A stretch of DNA of 64,000 nucleotides, from the NCBI RefSeq assembly GCF_901000735.1, contig NC_081551.1:12191604-12255603 (forward strand), in the 5' to 3' direction. Origin of the DNA: Corylus avellana. Its lineage: Eukaryota > Streptophyta > Magnoliopsida > Fagales > Betulaceae. Both the position numbers and the translations under genes were made by a program. Below are positions 12,664-26,129 of this stretch, one piece after another. A model generated the notes under the pieces. It ran no database searches, was not told the origin of the DNA, and worked only from the letters and a program-made list of their open reading frames with translations. The number at the start of each line of letters is the position of its first letter. Position 1 is the stretch's first letter.

Positions 12664-14878
12664 GGGACTGGTGTAACGCCCCAGCTTTTCCAGGCAAGCC
12701 ATAAGTGGAATTATCTAAATTCTCACGTGATGCTACTACTTTTTCCTTACTAAATAACACAGCGAAAAATCTGTAGTAAATTTTATTTTCTTTTTATAAT
12801 CAACACTCGTTAATAAATACATATCAGAGCTTCTATTATACATCATTATGACATCATAAACTTTATCCTTAATACAATGAGTCACATGCATCTTAAATAT
12901 AACTAAACTAACCATACTAACTTATGAAAAGATAGCTCTTCAAAAGTAGAAGCCTCCTACAAACTTCAAAGGTATAAGTCTAATCAGGCGTACGGTTCCT
13001 CAACGACAGTCTTTGCAGTGACATCTGTAGAATCATTATGGTTTCACAAGTAGAAGTGTGAGTCTACGGCTCAGTAAGTTCAAGCAAACTGACCATTTAT
13101 AATGTGAGCCCATCTTTATTTGAAAATCAATCTTATCACCAATGTTTATTAAAGAGTCATGTATGCAGGGTTTTCACAAATAAGTTTTAATAAATATATG
13201 GCTAAATGGTAAACTAGATGACAGATAATTTGATACATAGTAATAAATCGTAATAATATTTATTACTACATAATTAACTTCACATTTGATAATATGAAGC
13301 GGTAAAACAATTCATAACATAATGAGTAAAACGTCAGTTAAGAGTATCATAATTTATGTACATATATTTGCATAACATATCATATCATATCATAACATAA
13401 CATTTCATAACATGCATATCATAACATACATAATATCATAAGTGAATTTATACTCCCACTTATTCCCTGGAGTTTGCTAAGTGTTACCCCACTTGCTAAT
13501 AATTTATCCCTCTCATACCTTTGAGGTGTTGAGTGTGTAACCCCACTCAACCGCTAGGCTGTTAGGCAACTTTGTTTCCCCCTTCCTAACATCGGGGTGT
13601 CAGGCGCATAATCCCCCCCTAACCGCTGGGCTTTACATGCATTCATACATAAATTTTTTATATCATTATTTTTTTTTCGCAAATCTCGTTTTCCTACCAA
13701 AACTCAACTTCATTTCATAAATCATTTCTTTTGGAAACACATTTTCATGTAAAACATTTCAAAATATATCCATACGTGTAATTAGAATAGCTGGGCTCAA
13801 CCAAATATACTTAACATGCTTTTATAAAATAATGCAGGGTCAGTAAGTTTGAACTTACCTTTTGAACTTAAAGTTCCTTATACATACTCTCCTTTGTACA
13901 CCTTCTTCATTAATGTTGTATTTTTCACATTAACATGTATTTATCTTATTTTATTCTTAAGCCTCATTTTAAATCCTAGAATCCTTAAAATACCTCGAGA
14001 AACATTATTTTCATGCTTTGCCCTTATTCTAAAAATTTGGGCAGCATAACGACATGTTTACAATATCTTGATATCAATTGGGCATCATAATGACACATCT
14101 AAATATCTTAATACTATTTGGGCTGGGCATCAAAACAACTATATAGCATTTTTTTTTTTCATATTTTCATACAGGCATTACTACGGCATTAGTGTAATAT
14201 TTAATAAAAACTCTAGCATTACTTTGGCATTACAACGGCGCTATTATAAAATATCTAATAAAATTTAGGCAGCACAACAACGCATTTGTAACATTTAAAA
14301 GGATGATTTAATATAATATCCTTCCCTGAGATATTCAATCGCACTTTTCCCGAGCAATTTAGACATCATAACGACATAATTTAAATTCTAATAATTAAAA
14401 TTGACATAAACTAAGAATAAAAGATTTATACCTAGCACTCCCACTTGAAGTAGCTCCAAAGCTTTAGGATTTAAAGCCTATATATTTTTCTACTTATTTC
14501 TCACTTTCTTTCTTTCTCTATTTTTTTTTTCTTTTTTTCGCTCATTTTTCTTTTTTTCTTCACTGTGCGAGAGGGAGAAAGTTATTATTATTTTTCTGAA
14601 GAAATCGTGCCGTGGGCTACCTGCTATTTAAAGGCAGAATTTTTGGGACATAATCGGCATTTATGAAAGAAAAGCGGTGGAAAGTTTCAATAAACTGCTG
14701 CGTGTAATAAAAAGAATATAATACTTTTAAAAATATCATTATTTTACTTTATTTGCTGAAGTAGGCGTGCAACCAAGTTACTAGAGGATTTTATAACATC
14801 CTTACTACCAAATGTTCAAGCCGTAAAACAAGCTCTAGGATACGCTTGAACAAGCTACTGTTCACAAGTGGTAAGGGT

Positions 14879-15703
14879 TGTTGTGATGTTACAAACATTG
14901 GTCATTATTTCATTTTGATAATTTTTCTCTTGACCGTTTGACATCAAGTATTCTTATATGAATTTTATGAAAAAATATTTCATCTTACACTTTTCTAGCC
15001 GTTGGTAATTAAGTCACCATCATGAGTTTTAATTTTCACCATTTGTCATTTATTGATGGGCTTTAAGAAAAAATTATTCTTGCATTGCAGTTTTTACCGT
15101 TGGCTTTAAAAGAAAATAAAAACTCCTCTTGCATTGCTTTTTAACCGTTGGATTTAAGAGGAAAAATTCTTATTGCATTGCTTTTGACCGTTGGTTATTA
15201 ATGGTATTAGTAAAAGCAAGGAGCTCAATTGTTCTTATAAATTGAGCCCACCTACTAGCTCTAAAACATACTTCTTTTGGTTCTAAAGAAAAGGATCGTA
15301 CAACATCTTTCTTCTTCCAACAAATTTTATTTTCATAAGCCATTGAGCTATATTTTGGTCTTTTTTTTTTTTTTTGTGTGGGGTTGTCCCTGATCTTCTT
15401 TGATCAAAGGGTTATTCATTTGATCTTCGTTACTTGGAAGTGCGTCCTTAACGAAGGTAAACGCTATAGTCTAATCCTAGGAGGTTGCATGTCAAGAGAT
15501 CCAATCACACCGAGTTATACACTCCGGGAGGCACGAAATCAACCTTTAAGGACAACGCTTTTGCGTGATTCTATAGCTTTGTGAGATTTTTCCTTGCTCT
15601 ATTTTTTATTTATTGTATTATATTTATCTTATTGTTAATTGTTTGGATTAATATTATTTAGCATCAATAAGAATTTTTGCACCATCCATTTAATTTTACA
15701 ACA
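14879..15703 (+). repeat. 5' LTR of the young copia element
   Basis: 825 bp, starting TGTTGT and ending ACAACA. Compared with the 3' LTR I see two substitutions (tgatc/ttatc and gcatg/gcgtg) and a 3-bp difference in a T-run. Confidence 0.95.
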
Positions 15704-15719
15704 ATCTTAAAGGTTGATC

Positions 15720-18700
15720 ATGGATGCACAAATTCTTGCTGCTGCTAAAGTTCTTCCAGATGCTACAAAAATTGAACCTTTTGATGGAAATAATTTTAAA
15801 CGTTGGCAACAAAAGGTTCTTGCAGTTTTAAATTTTACAAAAATTTCTAGTGTTCTAACTGAGCCTAGACCGGATGAGGAATCTGAAGAACAATCCAAAG
15901 AATTAAGAGATTGGGAAATGGCTAATACATTATGTGTGAATACTATATTAAATTCTTTATCTAATGAATTGTTTGATGTTTATTGCCATTTTACTATTGC
16001 TAGAGATTTATGGGATGAATTAGTTGGTAGATATGTGATTGAGGATGAGGGTACTAAGAAATTTGCTGCAAGCAATTTCTTACATTTTCAAATGACTGAT
16101 GAAAAGAGTATTACTTCTCAAATTCATGAGTTTTATAACATAGTTGCTGAATTAACCAAAGAGAGTAATGGTCTACCCGAAAGTTTTATGACCCAGTGCC
16201 TTGTTGAAAAATTACCCGACTCTTGGAAGGAGTATAAACTCCATTTCAAACAAAAGAAGACTTTCATGAGTCTTCAACAAACCATAGTGCATATTAAAAT
16301 AAAAGAAAGGAATAGGTCTTTGGAAAAGGTTAACAAAGCTAAGGAAATTATTTCCAAAGCTAATTTAGTAGAAGAGAGATCTATTAGGCCTCCACAACAC
16401 TACAAGAAATTTGACCATAAGCCCAAAAGAAAACCTTGGAATGATAAGAAAAGATTCAACACATCTCATTCTCTAATACAAAAGAAAAAGGTTATTTGTT
16501 TTGCTTGTGGCAAAGCAGGTCATTATGCAGCGGCATGTAAGCAGAGGACCACCAACAACTACAAAGGATCAATATCAAAAAACAAGGCAAATGTGACGGA
16601 AGTGGAAGAGATCATTGCAGCTGTCGTATCTGAAGCTAACATGACCACGGAAGTAAAAGGATGGGTGATTGATTCCGCATCTACTAGGCACATTTGTGGA
16701 AATAAAGAAGACTTATCCTCCTACACACCAATAAAGGAAAATACTGAGCGGGTAATTGTTGGAGACAATAGATCTGTGCCTGTGGTAGGCAAAAGGAAAG
16801 CTCTCTTAAAGCTGACTTCGGGTAAAACCCTTTCACTCTCCGATGTTCTACATGTTCCTCATTTTCGACACAATCTTGTTTCGGTACACTTGCTTGGTAA
16901 GGCAAGACTTAAGGTTTTATTTGATGGTGGCATTGTTACCTTAACTAAGCATGATGCATTTGTTGGTAAAGGCTATGAAGATCAAGGTCTTTTTGTATTA
17001 AATGTTGCTAATATTATTAATGAAAATTCATCTTCTTGTGCTTACTTGGTTGATTCTATTAATATTTGGCATGGTAGACTTGGACATGTAAATCTTGGGT
17101 ACATCAAGAAAATGAAAGAAACTGGAATTATTAATTCACTAAGTGAAACCAATATGGATAAATGTGAAGTAGGTGCTGAGACTAAAATCACTAAAAAACC
17201 TTGTAAATCTATTACAAGAGAAACTGAACTTCTTGGGTTAATACATAGTGATTTGGGTGATTTAAAGCACACAATGACTAGAGGTGGTAAAAAATATTAT
17301 GTGATATTTGTTGATGATTACTCTAGATTTACTAAACTTTATTTATTAAGATTCAAAGATGAAGCCTTAGAAATGTTCATAAGATACAAAATTGAAATTG
17401 AAAATCAAAAGAATAAAAGGATTAAAAGACTAAGGACCGATAGGGGTGGTGAATATGAGTCTAATCCTTTTAAGGAATTTTGTGAACAAAATGGCATAAT
17501 ACATGAAGTTACACCTCCTTATTCACCGGAATCTAATGGAGTAGCCGAAAGAAAGAATAGAACTTTGAAAGAAATGATGAATGCTATGCTTGTTAGTTCC
17601 GGGCTACCCACTAACATGTGGGGGGAAGCCATTCTTTCGGCTTGTCACATTCAAAATAAAGTGCCTCATAAGAAAACCGGTAAAACTCCTTACGAACTTT
17701 GGGAAGGTCGTAAGCCTAGTTTGAAATACCTCAAAGTGTGGGGGTGTTTGGCAAAGGTTATGCTACCTGAGCCTAAAAGAGGAAACTTGGCTCTAGAACT
17801 TGTGATTGTGTTTTTATTGGTTATGCTTGCAATAGTTCATGTTATAGATTTCTTGTTATTAAGAGTGATGTTTTAGATTACAATACTATTATTGAATCTG
17901 AAAATGCTATTTTCTTTGAGAATGTGTTTCCTTTGAAAAATAAGGAAAAATTATTGCATGAACCTTCTTTTACTTCTAATGAAATTGTTGATGATGTGCA
18001 AGAATTGAGGAGGAGCAAGCGAGCTAGAACGGAAAGGAATTTCGGTAATGATTTTATTACTTATATTGTTGAAGATGATCCGATATGTTATAATGAAGCA
18101 ATCAAATCTATTGATGCACCTTTTTGGTTAGAAGCTATTAATAATGAATTAGATTCAATTATGTCTAACCATACATAGGAACTTGTTGAGTTACCCCCTA
18201 AGACCAAACCAATTGGTTGTAAGTGGGTGTTCAAGAAGAAACTCAAACCGGATGGTACAATAGATAAATACAAGGCACGCTTGGTGGCTAAAGGCTACAA
18301 GCAAAAAGCAAAATATTGATTATTTTGACACTTATTCTCCGGTTACTAGAATTGCATCTATTAGAATATTGTTTGCTATTGCTTCTATTTATAAACTTGT
18401 GGTACATCAAATGGATGTCAAGACTGCCTTTTTTAATGGTGATTTAGAAGAAGAAATTTATATGGAGCAACCCGAGGGACTTGTAATCCCCGGTCAAGAA
18501 CACAAAGTTTGTAAATTGGTGAAATCTTTGTATGGATTAAAACAAGCTCCTAAACAATGGCATGAAAAATTTGACAAAGTGATGTTGTCTAATGCTTATT
18601 CTATTAACGGTGGAGATAAATGCATTTATAGCAAGTTTAGTAATAATGAAGGTGTCATTATTTGTTTATATGTTGATGATTTGCTTATTTTTGGAACCAA

Positions 18701-19600
18701 CATGAATGTTGTTCATGAAGCTAAAAGATTTCTTTCATCTAATTTTGATATGAAAGACATGGGTGAAGCTAATGTTATATTGGGCATTAAAGTTCTTAGA
18801 GATAATAATTGTATTACTTTATCTCAGTCACATTATGTTAAAAAGATGCTAAAAAGATTTGAGCACTTTGATTATTCACCTATGTCTACACCATATGATT
18901 CTAAAATACATTTAGTTAAGAATCATGGTGATAGTGTTTCACAAGAGAAATATGCACAAATCATCGGTTGTTTAATGTTCTTGACAAACTGTACATGCCC
19001 TGATATTGCATATGCTGTCGGTAGATTGAGTAGATATACTCATAATCCTAGTATTGAGCACTGGGATGCAATCTCTAGATTGTTAAGATATTTAAAGGAC
19101 ACAATTAATTATGGTTTTCCTGCTATATTAGAAGGATATTGTGATGCTAACTGGATTTCTGATTCATATGAACTAAAGCCTACCAGTGGCTATGTGTTCA
19201 CATTAGCAGGAGGAGCTATATCTTGGAAATCCTCCAAACAAACTTGCATAGCAAGATCCACAATGGAGGCAGAGTTAGTTGCCTTGGAAAAGGTGGAACT
19301 GAAGCTGAATGGCTAAGGAGCCTTTTGATTGATTTGCCTTTATATGCTAACCCAGTTCCACCTGTTTGTATTCATTGTGATTGTCAGGCTGCCATAGCTC
19401 GAGCCAAGAGCAAGATCTATAATGGGAAAAGTCAACATATCTGATTAAGGCACAATATTGTGAGGCAGCTTATTGAGACCAGTGTAATATCCATGGATTT
19501 TGTGAGGTCAGAAAGGAATTTGGCAGATCCTTTGACCAAGCCACTGGCAAGAAGGCTGGTGAGTGAAACATCGAGGGGGATAGGACTGATACCCAAATGA
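15720..19600 (+). pseudogene. Copia gag-pol polyprotein, disrupted
   Basis: Gag starts at MDAQILAAAK (15720; an in-frame ATG also occurs at 15714). The order is a UBN2-type gag, a CCHC knuckle CFACGKAGHYAAAC, a protease motif VIDSAS, the GAG pre-integrase WHGRLGHVN, an integrase with SDLGD, TDRGGEYES and PESNGVAERKN, an RT with [12 protein letters not shown] and YVDDLL, and an RNase H with YCDANW. The open frame is lost by a frameshift near 17783. A TAG at 18176-18178 stands where Trp is expected, a second frameshift lies near 18300-18312, a third near 19287, and a TGA at 19442-19444 stands where Arg is expected. In the integrase zinc finger the second Cys of a CxxC pair appears as Gly (KCEVGAET). 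This copy cannot make its own full polyprotein. Confidence 0.9.
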
Positions 19601-20201
19601 TGACACTATGATGTATACCCAACCTCTGTGATTGGAGATCCCATGAATGAGGTTTAATGGGAAACGAAGTCACAAGTGATCATGGTGTGGTACTGTCATT
19701 CTATATTATTTCACTATCTTGTTGATAAGATTGTTGATGAGTCCATCCCTATGGTGTAAGACAGTACAAAGATGCAGGGTGATTAAGGATGAGTTTAAAA
19801 CTCTTAATGGTTCCATAGTCCCTACCTGTTGGGATGGAGTGTTTCCTGCACACACTCTTGATGGATACCACCTATGTGAGTGTGGAGGTGGTGCCGCTTC
19901 CTATGAGACTTGGGTAGGTCTCTAGAGCACTTATGAAACCCAGGGGCGCATGGCCTATATAAGGCGTCAACCCGCAGAACAACCCAATTTTTATTTCAAT
20001 TTTTTTTTATTCATTATTTTTGAGAAAGTTATGTGGGTGATAAGTTTGTTCAACTTATGGATTTGATTAAAAGAGTCTAACTCTACCACAATTCATTAAG
20101 TTTCTACTTATTTATCCTAGGTGCGGTTAAAACTTTCGGGTACCACATCGATGCATGCTTTCAATCTCCTTTTACTCTAGTGTTTGCAACATGTGGGGGA
20201 T

Positions 20202-21023
20202 TGTTGTGATGTTACAAACATTGGTCATTATTTCATTTTGATAATTTTTCTCTTGACCGTTTGACATCAAGTATTCTTATATGAATTTTATGAAAAAATA
20301 TTTCATCTTACACTTTTCTAGCCGTTGGTAATTAAGTCACCATCATGAGTTTTAATTTTCACCATTTGTCATTTATTGATGGGCTTTAAGAAAAAATTAT
20401 TCTTGCATTGCAGTTTTTACCGTTGGCTTTAAAAGAAAATAAAAACTCCTCTTGCATTGCTTTTTAACCGTTGGATTTAAGAGGAAAAATTCTTATTGCA
20501 TTGCTTTTGACCGTTGGTTATTAATGGTATTAGTAAAAGCAAGGAGCTCAATTGTTCTTATAAATTGAGCCCACCTACTAGCTCTAAAACATACTTCTTT
20601 TGGTTCTAAAGAAAAGGATCGTACAACATCTTTCTTCTTCCAACAAATTTTATTTTCATAAGCCATTGAGCTATATTTTGGTCTTTTTTTTTTTTGTGTG
20701 GGGTTGTCCCTTATCTTCTTTGATCAAAGGGTTATTCATTTGATCTTCGTTACTTGGAAGTGCGTCCTTAACGAAGGTAAACGCTATAGTCTAATCCTAG
20801 GAGGTTGCGTGTCAAGAGATCCAATCACACCGAGTTATACACTCCGGGAGGCACGAAATCAACCTTTAAGGACAACGCTTTTGCGTGATTCTATAGCTTT
20901 GTGAGATTTTTCCTTGCTCTATTTTTTATTTATTGTATTATATTTATCTTATTGTTAATTGTTTGGATTAATATTATTTAGCATCAATAAGAATTTTTGC
21001 ACCATCCATTTAATTTTACAACA
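20202..21023 (+). repeat. 3' LTR of the young copia element
   Basis: 822 bp, nearly identical to the 5' LTR, directly followed by the target duplication agggt. Confidence 0.95.
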
Positions 21024-21358
21024 AGGGTGAGGTGTACTTTTCTAGAATTTTAAGAATAAGCTATGGTGCACCTACATAAACGTGCAACTATGCTTCAATT
21101 TATTTTTTAAACAAAATTCTATAAAAACTTATAAAGTTCCTTACTTTTATTTAAAATATGTGACAATTTAAATTAAATTAGAACTTGATTGGAACCAAAT
21201 TTGAATTATCAAATTCTTCTCAGTTTAGACTGTGAACATTAAATTAGACATCTAAAATCTTTTTGAATATATTTGTTTTAACTTAAACCCAATATTTATG
21301 CCAAAGTATTCTTAGTTATCTTAATAAATTCCTTGGGTCTTACAACTGGGGTGTTACA

Positions 21359-22299
21359 AATTCCTCTTTCTAAAGTCCTAAAGTCCTCGTCAGGACCACG
21401 TTATGCAATGCTCGAGTACCATATGGCCTAGTGTTACTAGGTGAAACTATGCTTTATAATGAATTCTATGAAAACTTCAAATTGACAAGTCATTTTAGGG
21501 TGATAGCACAGATGTGGCTAGCGCTTTTCTCTAGGGTGTTACAAATGGTATCAGAACTGAAGCCCAACTTGAGATGAGGGAAACGTGCACAAGCCTATGA
21601 GGATCATCGGTGAGGATTCTAGGTCCTAAGATGGGGTGATTATGGCATCCCACATTTCTTGGGTATGAGAGGAGGGATCTGTTTATATAGAATATGCTTT
21701 CTGTAAATGGTATAAGGTCTTTTGGGGTAAACTAAATAATAAAACCGAGGCCCTAAGGAAACAAAATTATATCATTTAGGGTAGGGTGTTACATATTGCA
21801 TAGGCACACTTATATGTATACTTGCACAATTCTTGATAATAACGTGTTTTAAAGTCGTAATAGTCATGAACTTATCAAAACTCCGTAGTTAAGCGTGTTT
21901 ATGCAAGAACAATAGTAGGATGGATGACCTTATAGGAAGTCTAGTTTGGAGGAGCCAAAAGCGGACAATATTGTGTCATTGGGGTGGGAGCATTACAATT
22001 GGTATCAAAGCCACCTAGTAACACTAGGCCATGTGGTACAGGAGCATTGCATGACGTGGCCCTGACGAGGACGTCAGCAATTTAAAATGAAGAGTTTGTA
22101 ACACTACGTTCCCATATTGGAAAGATTAAAAGTAGGTCACATAGAATGGGTAGTGTATCAAGATAGTTATGAGTGCTAAGTCAAACATTGCCTACTTATT
22201 AGGTAAAACTCGGCGTTATAATGACTTCTAAGAAAGTTTCAAATTGACTAGTCTTTTTGGGGTGATAGTGCAGATGTGGCTAGTGTTCTTCCCTGTGTC
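21359..22299. other. Stacked LTR-end and primer-site fragments
   Basis: At 21535-21556 an LTR-like end (gggtgttaca) is followed by tggtatcagaac, a primer-site-like sequence. Similar junctions occur near 21783-21793 (gggtgttaca) and at 21988-22012 (gcattacaattggtatcaaag). About 22090-22299 is an inverted relative of 11230-11423. There is no coding region. The stretch appears to be several truncated copies of one LTR family. Confidence 0.45.
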
Positions 22300-23183
22300 A
22301 TTACACAATCTCTGATTGTCCTATTAGGATTATAGTACGATATATGCACAGTGGAAATTTTTTTAAAACAATCTCAATTCAAGATCGAACTTTATGAAGA
22401 ATAATGCTATTTTAAATAAACAAACAAAAAAGATAGACACATACTTGGTATTTTGGTCACTCCTTGCAAATTTGGCAAAATCTTATTGCTCCTCCAATAA
22501 AAATCACGTGGAGCCTTAGGTATCTTGAAACATTCAAGTCCTCTTACCAATGACTAAGAATAATTAAGAGTGTGAGGTCTTATCTCTTACAAAATTCTAA
22601 CTTATTCTTAACAATGCTTAAGAATAAAGTTCTTAAGAGGCTAGTTCATTCTAGCGTAGCTAACCTCAAACATGTTATTATATAAGCTTAAATAAATACA
22701 ATAATGACTAAACTACCCTCAAACCCTAATACATTTTTCTAATACTCCCCCTGAAGTTAGAGCATATATATCATATAAACCTGGCTTGGAACAAAAAAAC
22801 TTTAACCGGTTACGACATAAAGATTTGGTAAAACATATCAGCTAATTGGTCTCCAGACTTCAAGAATGTTGTAGATATATCTCCATCGAATATTTTGTCT
22901 CGAATGTAAAACAATCAACCTCAATATGTTTGCTCCTTTCTTGAAAAACTGGGTTAGATACAATATGTATAGCAGCTTGGCTATCACAAGATAATGAGAT
23001 TGCGCTCTTCCTTGTGTCGTTACACAATCTCTAATTGTCCTATTGGGATTATAGCATGCTATATGCGCAGCGAAATTTTTTTAAAATAAATCTCAATTCA
23101 AGATCAAACTTTATGAGGAACATGTGAAGAACAATGCTATTTAAAATAAACAAATACAAAAAGATAAACACCTACTTGGTACT

Positions 23184-25380
23184 TGTTATGACAAATACCC
23201 ACCTAAATTAATAGGCGAATATTCGCTACGTTTTACTTGCAAGTGCACAAGATCAAAACGATAGTATAGCAGACAAATACGAGATCATTCCCATGATGAT
23301 TGATAAATTATGCTTAGAATGTAATTTCCTATTTAATTAACAGAATTAACTCAATTTTCACAGATTGAATTAAAATAAAGAAATAAAATAAAAGATTAAC
23401 TAAACTAAAAAGGATTAGGGTTTTGAAATCCACCACTAACCACACTCACATAAGATTAACAATATGCTAATATTCCAATTATATCTAGATATTCAATGTT
23501 GGTCAACCTAAGGGCATGGTATCTACTCCTTAAGCTATTGATTTCCCTAAGCAACGAACTAGGCATGGTATCTACTCTAGTTCTTTTCTTCCCCAAAGGG
23601 CTTAACATGGTATCTACTAAGGAAGCATAGATCTATGGAAATCGACAATCACACAAAGCCTAGGGCAGATCTGGATCCCCTCCAATTGAGGGGGAAAATG
23701 AGAATCTCATTTTCTCTAATCTCAGCCCTTAGATGAATCTAAGGGTTCAAAATATTTCAATCTCAAAACTCAAACACAAACACAACCACACTGGATTTTT
23801 ATACCAAATTTAAATTAAAAAATTAATTAATTAATTATTTTAAAAACAAAATAAGAAAACACTTGGGGCGGCTCCGCCTAGAGCTACCTATCTGGGGGTG
23901 GCCGCGCAGCCAACCCCTAGGCCTAGGGGGGGCCGCATGGCCAACCCCATGGCCAACCCCTAGGCCTTCTTGGGTGGCCGCGCACCACCCCCAGATCTGC
24001 TGAGGGCAGTCGCACGGCCACCCCATGGGCTTCTAGGGGTGGCGCAGGGCCACCCTTTGGCCATTGGGTGGCCGCGCGCCACCCCCAGATCTGCTTGGGG
24101 TGGCCGCACGGCCGGCCACCCAATGGCCTTTTGGGGGTGGCGTGAGGCCACCCCTTGGTCATGCAGCCACCCCCATGGCCTAGAGGTGGCCTCGTGCCAC
24201 CCCCAGCCACCCATGGAATGGGCGGCAACGGCGGCGAGCCGCCCTATGGGGTGGCTTCTCCTTCAATTGTTTTTTTTATTAAATAAATAAATGTTTTTAT
24301 TATTTGATTTAATCAGGTGTTTTAAGTTTGTTTTTGAGTTTTGTGTTCCTAGATGTTTTTAGACCCTTGGATATTTTAGATGGCTAGGATCTCAAAAAAT
24401 GAGATTCTCCAATTACTGAAAATTGGAGGGGATCTTGATCTGCCTAAGGCATGGTATCTACTCCCGGTTCCCCATGTTGATTAACCCAAGAACTTGTGAT
24501 GGAGTTGTTTTGTCACTTTATTAAGCCCAAGACTCGGTCATCCAAATTGACTTAAATAACATAAATCCAAGCACATGCATATGATTAAACACATTAATAT
24601 GAAGAATTCAAGTAAACAGGAAGTAATCAAATTAAACACCCAAAAGATAATTGTAGCAAAGGCGCCAATATTGCAATCCTAAACAAACATGATTAGGACT
24701 TCAATCTAACCCTAATTAAAATACTAAACTATATAACAAAATAAAAGGTGGAAGAGAAGAAAAACCCAAACTCTTCTTGATCTAGGCTTCAGTTCTTTTC
24801 TAGAGCTTATGTCTGCTTCTCCACACTTTTTCCTAGAGGCTTAAAGGTCTATTTATAGGCTTAGGAAAACATAGAAGCCCTAGAAAACCTAATAAAATTG
24901 GAGGTTTTATTTCCTAGTACAAGTAGGACTTTGAAAACCAAATATGAGTTGAAAATGGAGTCTTGGCTGCATCTGATTTTTCTCCTGCGTACGAATGCAC
25001 TCGATCCTAGGTGTGGTGCGCTCGAGCGCAGGTCTGTGATTGATCCTCGCCCGTGTGCACTCGAGCTTGTTTTTTGTGCGTGCGAGCGTGGCTGCTACGC
25101 TTGCTCCTTGTTATCTAGCGCTCGAGTGCTGTTGTACTCGAGCCTAGTCGTATGTGCGCTTGAGCGCTCAAGCCTAGTCTGCATGTAGTCGATCTCAACC
25201 TCCACATTTTCCCAAAAATGCCCTTTAAGTCCAAAATTTCTAGAAATGCTTCATTTTCTTCAAAAACCTATAAAAATACATAAAACACTAAAAGGAAACA
25301 AAACATCAAATAATAACAAAACTAAGAGCCTAACATATGTAAATTAAGGGGCTAAAATATGACTATTTTAGCACTTATCG
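23184..25380 (-). mobile_element. Ty3/Gypsy solo LTR, itself interrupted
   Basis: This is a relative of the solo LTR at 11429-12663, sharing long blocks such as catggtatctactcccggtt and ttaaggggctaaaatat. The flanks gtact (23179-23183) and gtatt (25381-25385) fit a 5-bp target duplication with one change. It contains a cluster of CTCGAG-type motifs (24985-25180). A 775-bp DNA element sits inside at 23668-24442. Confidence 0.7.
23668..24442. mobile_element. TIR element with GC-rich core, nested in the Gypsy LTR
   Basis: The ends carry gatctggatcccctccaatt and, inverted, cagatcaagatcccctcc. The pre-insertion site is preserved in the related LTR (cctagggcatgg near 11842), and here it is duplicated as cctagggca and cctaaggca. 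The duplication is 7-9 bp depending on how the end is assigned, which suits a Mutator-like or hAT-like MITE. The core (23870-24255) is a GC-rich array of ggtggcc/ggccacc units. ORFs in it are repeat artefacts. Confidence 0.7.
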
Positions 25381-25515
25381 GTATTTCGTCGTCCACTCCT
25401 TGCCAATTGGGCAAAATCTGATTGCTCCTCCAATAAAAATCACGTGGAGCCTCAGGTATCTTGAAACCTTCAAGTCTTCTTACCAATGACTAGGAATACT
25501 TAAGAGTGTGAGCAA

Positions 25516-25930
25516 ACATTTATCTTGGTTTAGAAGTTGGAGGCATCTCTCAGAAATTTCCTTATGGAAAAAGATTATTTTATTTCTATTTGATTTTGAA
25601 ATTATTATTTTTGTGATAGGGATTGAAAGCCAAACTTATATTTCATACTAAATGCTTCCTTTTTCTGTAATTTTAAATTATTTGTTCTTAATTAAACCTT
25701 TCAACTGCTTGTTAGGGTCTTTGACCCTGGGCCTTTGCCTGTCTAGTAAGTTTAGGTTATGATCCTATCAAAAAACTGCTTTCAAGTCCTCTACTTTGAT
25801 ACGCTTCTCTGTTTATCTTTATTACAAAACAATTGAGATTGCGGTTAGCATTTTGTCCTTGTTCTTACATATAGAGAATGAATATGGATACTAAGAAAGC
25901 ACATATAGAGATGGAGGGAAGCAATATGCC
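25516..25930 (+). repeat. Dispersed repeat, copy 1
   Basis: It starts caaacatttatcttggttta and matches 52720-53105 in the same orientation at roughly 90% by eye; 54099-54400 is a third, partial copy. It has no coding potential and its origin is unknown. Confidence 0.7.
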
Positions 25931-26129
25931 ATCTGGGCGACTAGCATGGTTGTTTCTTAGATATAGGTGACCCTTGGATTATGTGCTAGCAATTTTAATG
26001 CTCCTGATACTGTGGTAAGAATTTGTTTTCTAACCTGAAGCATTATTTATCTACATTTACTGAAAATAGTGAGTGGAATGCATATCCTAATATCACTAAC
26101 TATTTCTAACCTGAACCCTTACCGGACTT

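Larger units (their letters stand above)
14879..21023 (+). mobile_element. Full-length young Ty1/copia retrotransposon
   Basis: The 5' LTR is 14879-15703 and the 3' LTR is 20202-21023, both TGTTGTGATG...TTTTACAACA. The target duplication agggt is perfect (14874-14878 and 21024-21028). A purine-rich tract (atgtggggga, 20191-20200) precedes the 3' LTR. The internal region holds one gag-pol reading frame in the order gag, protease, integrase, RT, RNase H, which is the copia order. The sequence directly after the 5' LTR (atcttaaagg) is not the usual initiator-Met primer site. The coding region is broken (see the gag-pol entry). Confidence 0.95.
12672..21358. mobile_element. Gypsy-type LTR split by a copia insertion
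   Basis: The termini TGTAACGCCCCAG and CTGGGGTGTTACA form a 13-bp inverted pair with one mismatch, the usual ends of plant chromovirus LTRs. Once the copia element and one target copy (14879-21028) are removed, about 2.5 kb remain. The 5-bp flanks do not match, so a simple solo LTR is not proven. The sequence includes a CATAW-rich low-complexity stretch (13371-13440) and no coding region. Confidence 0.55.
22300..25515 (-). mobile_element. Decayed Ty1/copia remnant with an inserted solo LTR
   Basis: Two direct copies of one LTR are visible: about 22300-22742, and about 23015-23183 continuing at 25381-25515. They share acacaatctc-aattgtcctatt and caccaaaatcacgtggagcc-type blocks. Between them, on the minus strand, lies the end of an RNase H domain ([15 protein letters not shown], then [10 protein letters not shown]) and a ggggagta polypurine tract next to the LTR. 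The second LTR is split by the Gypsy solo LTR 23184-25380 and ends abruptly at about 25515. Confidence 0.7.

Noticed and set aside
15378..15584. 68-codon ORF repeated at 20698-20904
   Set aside because: Lies in the two LTRs of the young copia element; present twice because LTRs are copies.
12672..21358. A clean solo LTR with matching target duplications
   Set aside because: The termini fit an LTR but the 5-bp flanks differ, so only an LTR-like unit is claimed.
23835..24290. Overlapping ORFs on both strands with Gly/Pro/Trp/His-rich products
   Set aside because: They are translations of the GC-rich ggtggcc repeat core of a MITE, open in several frames at once; not genes.
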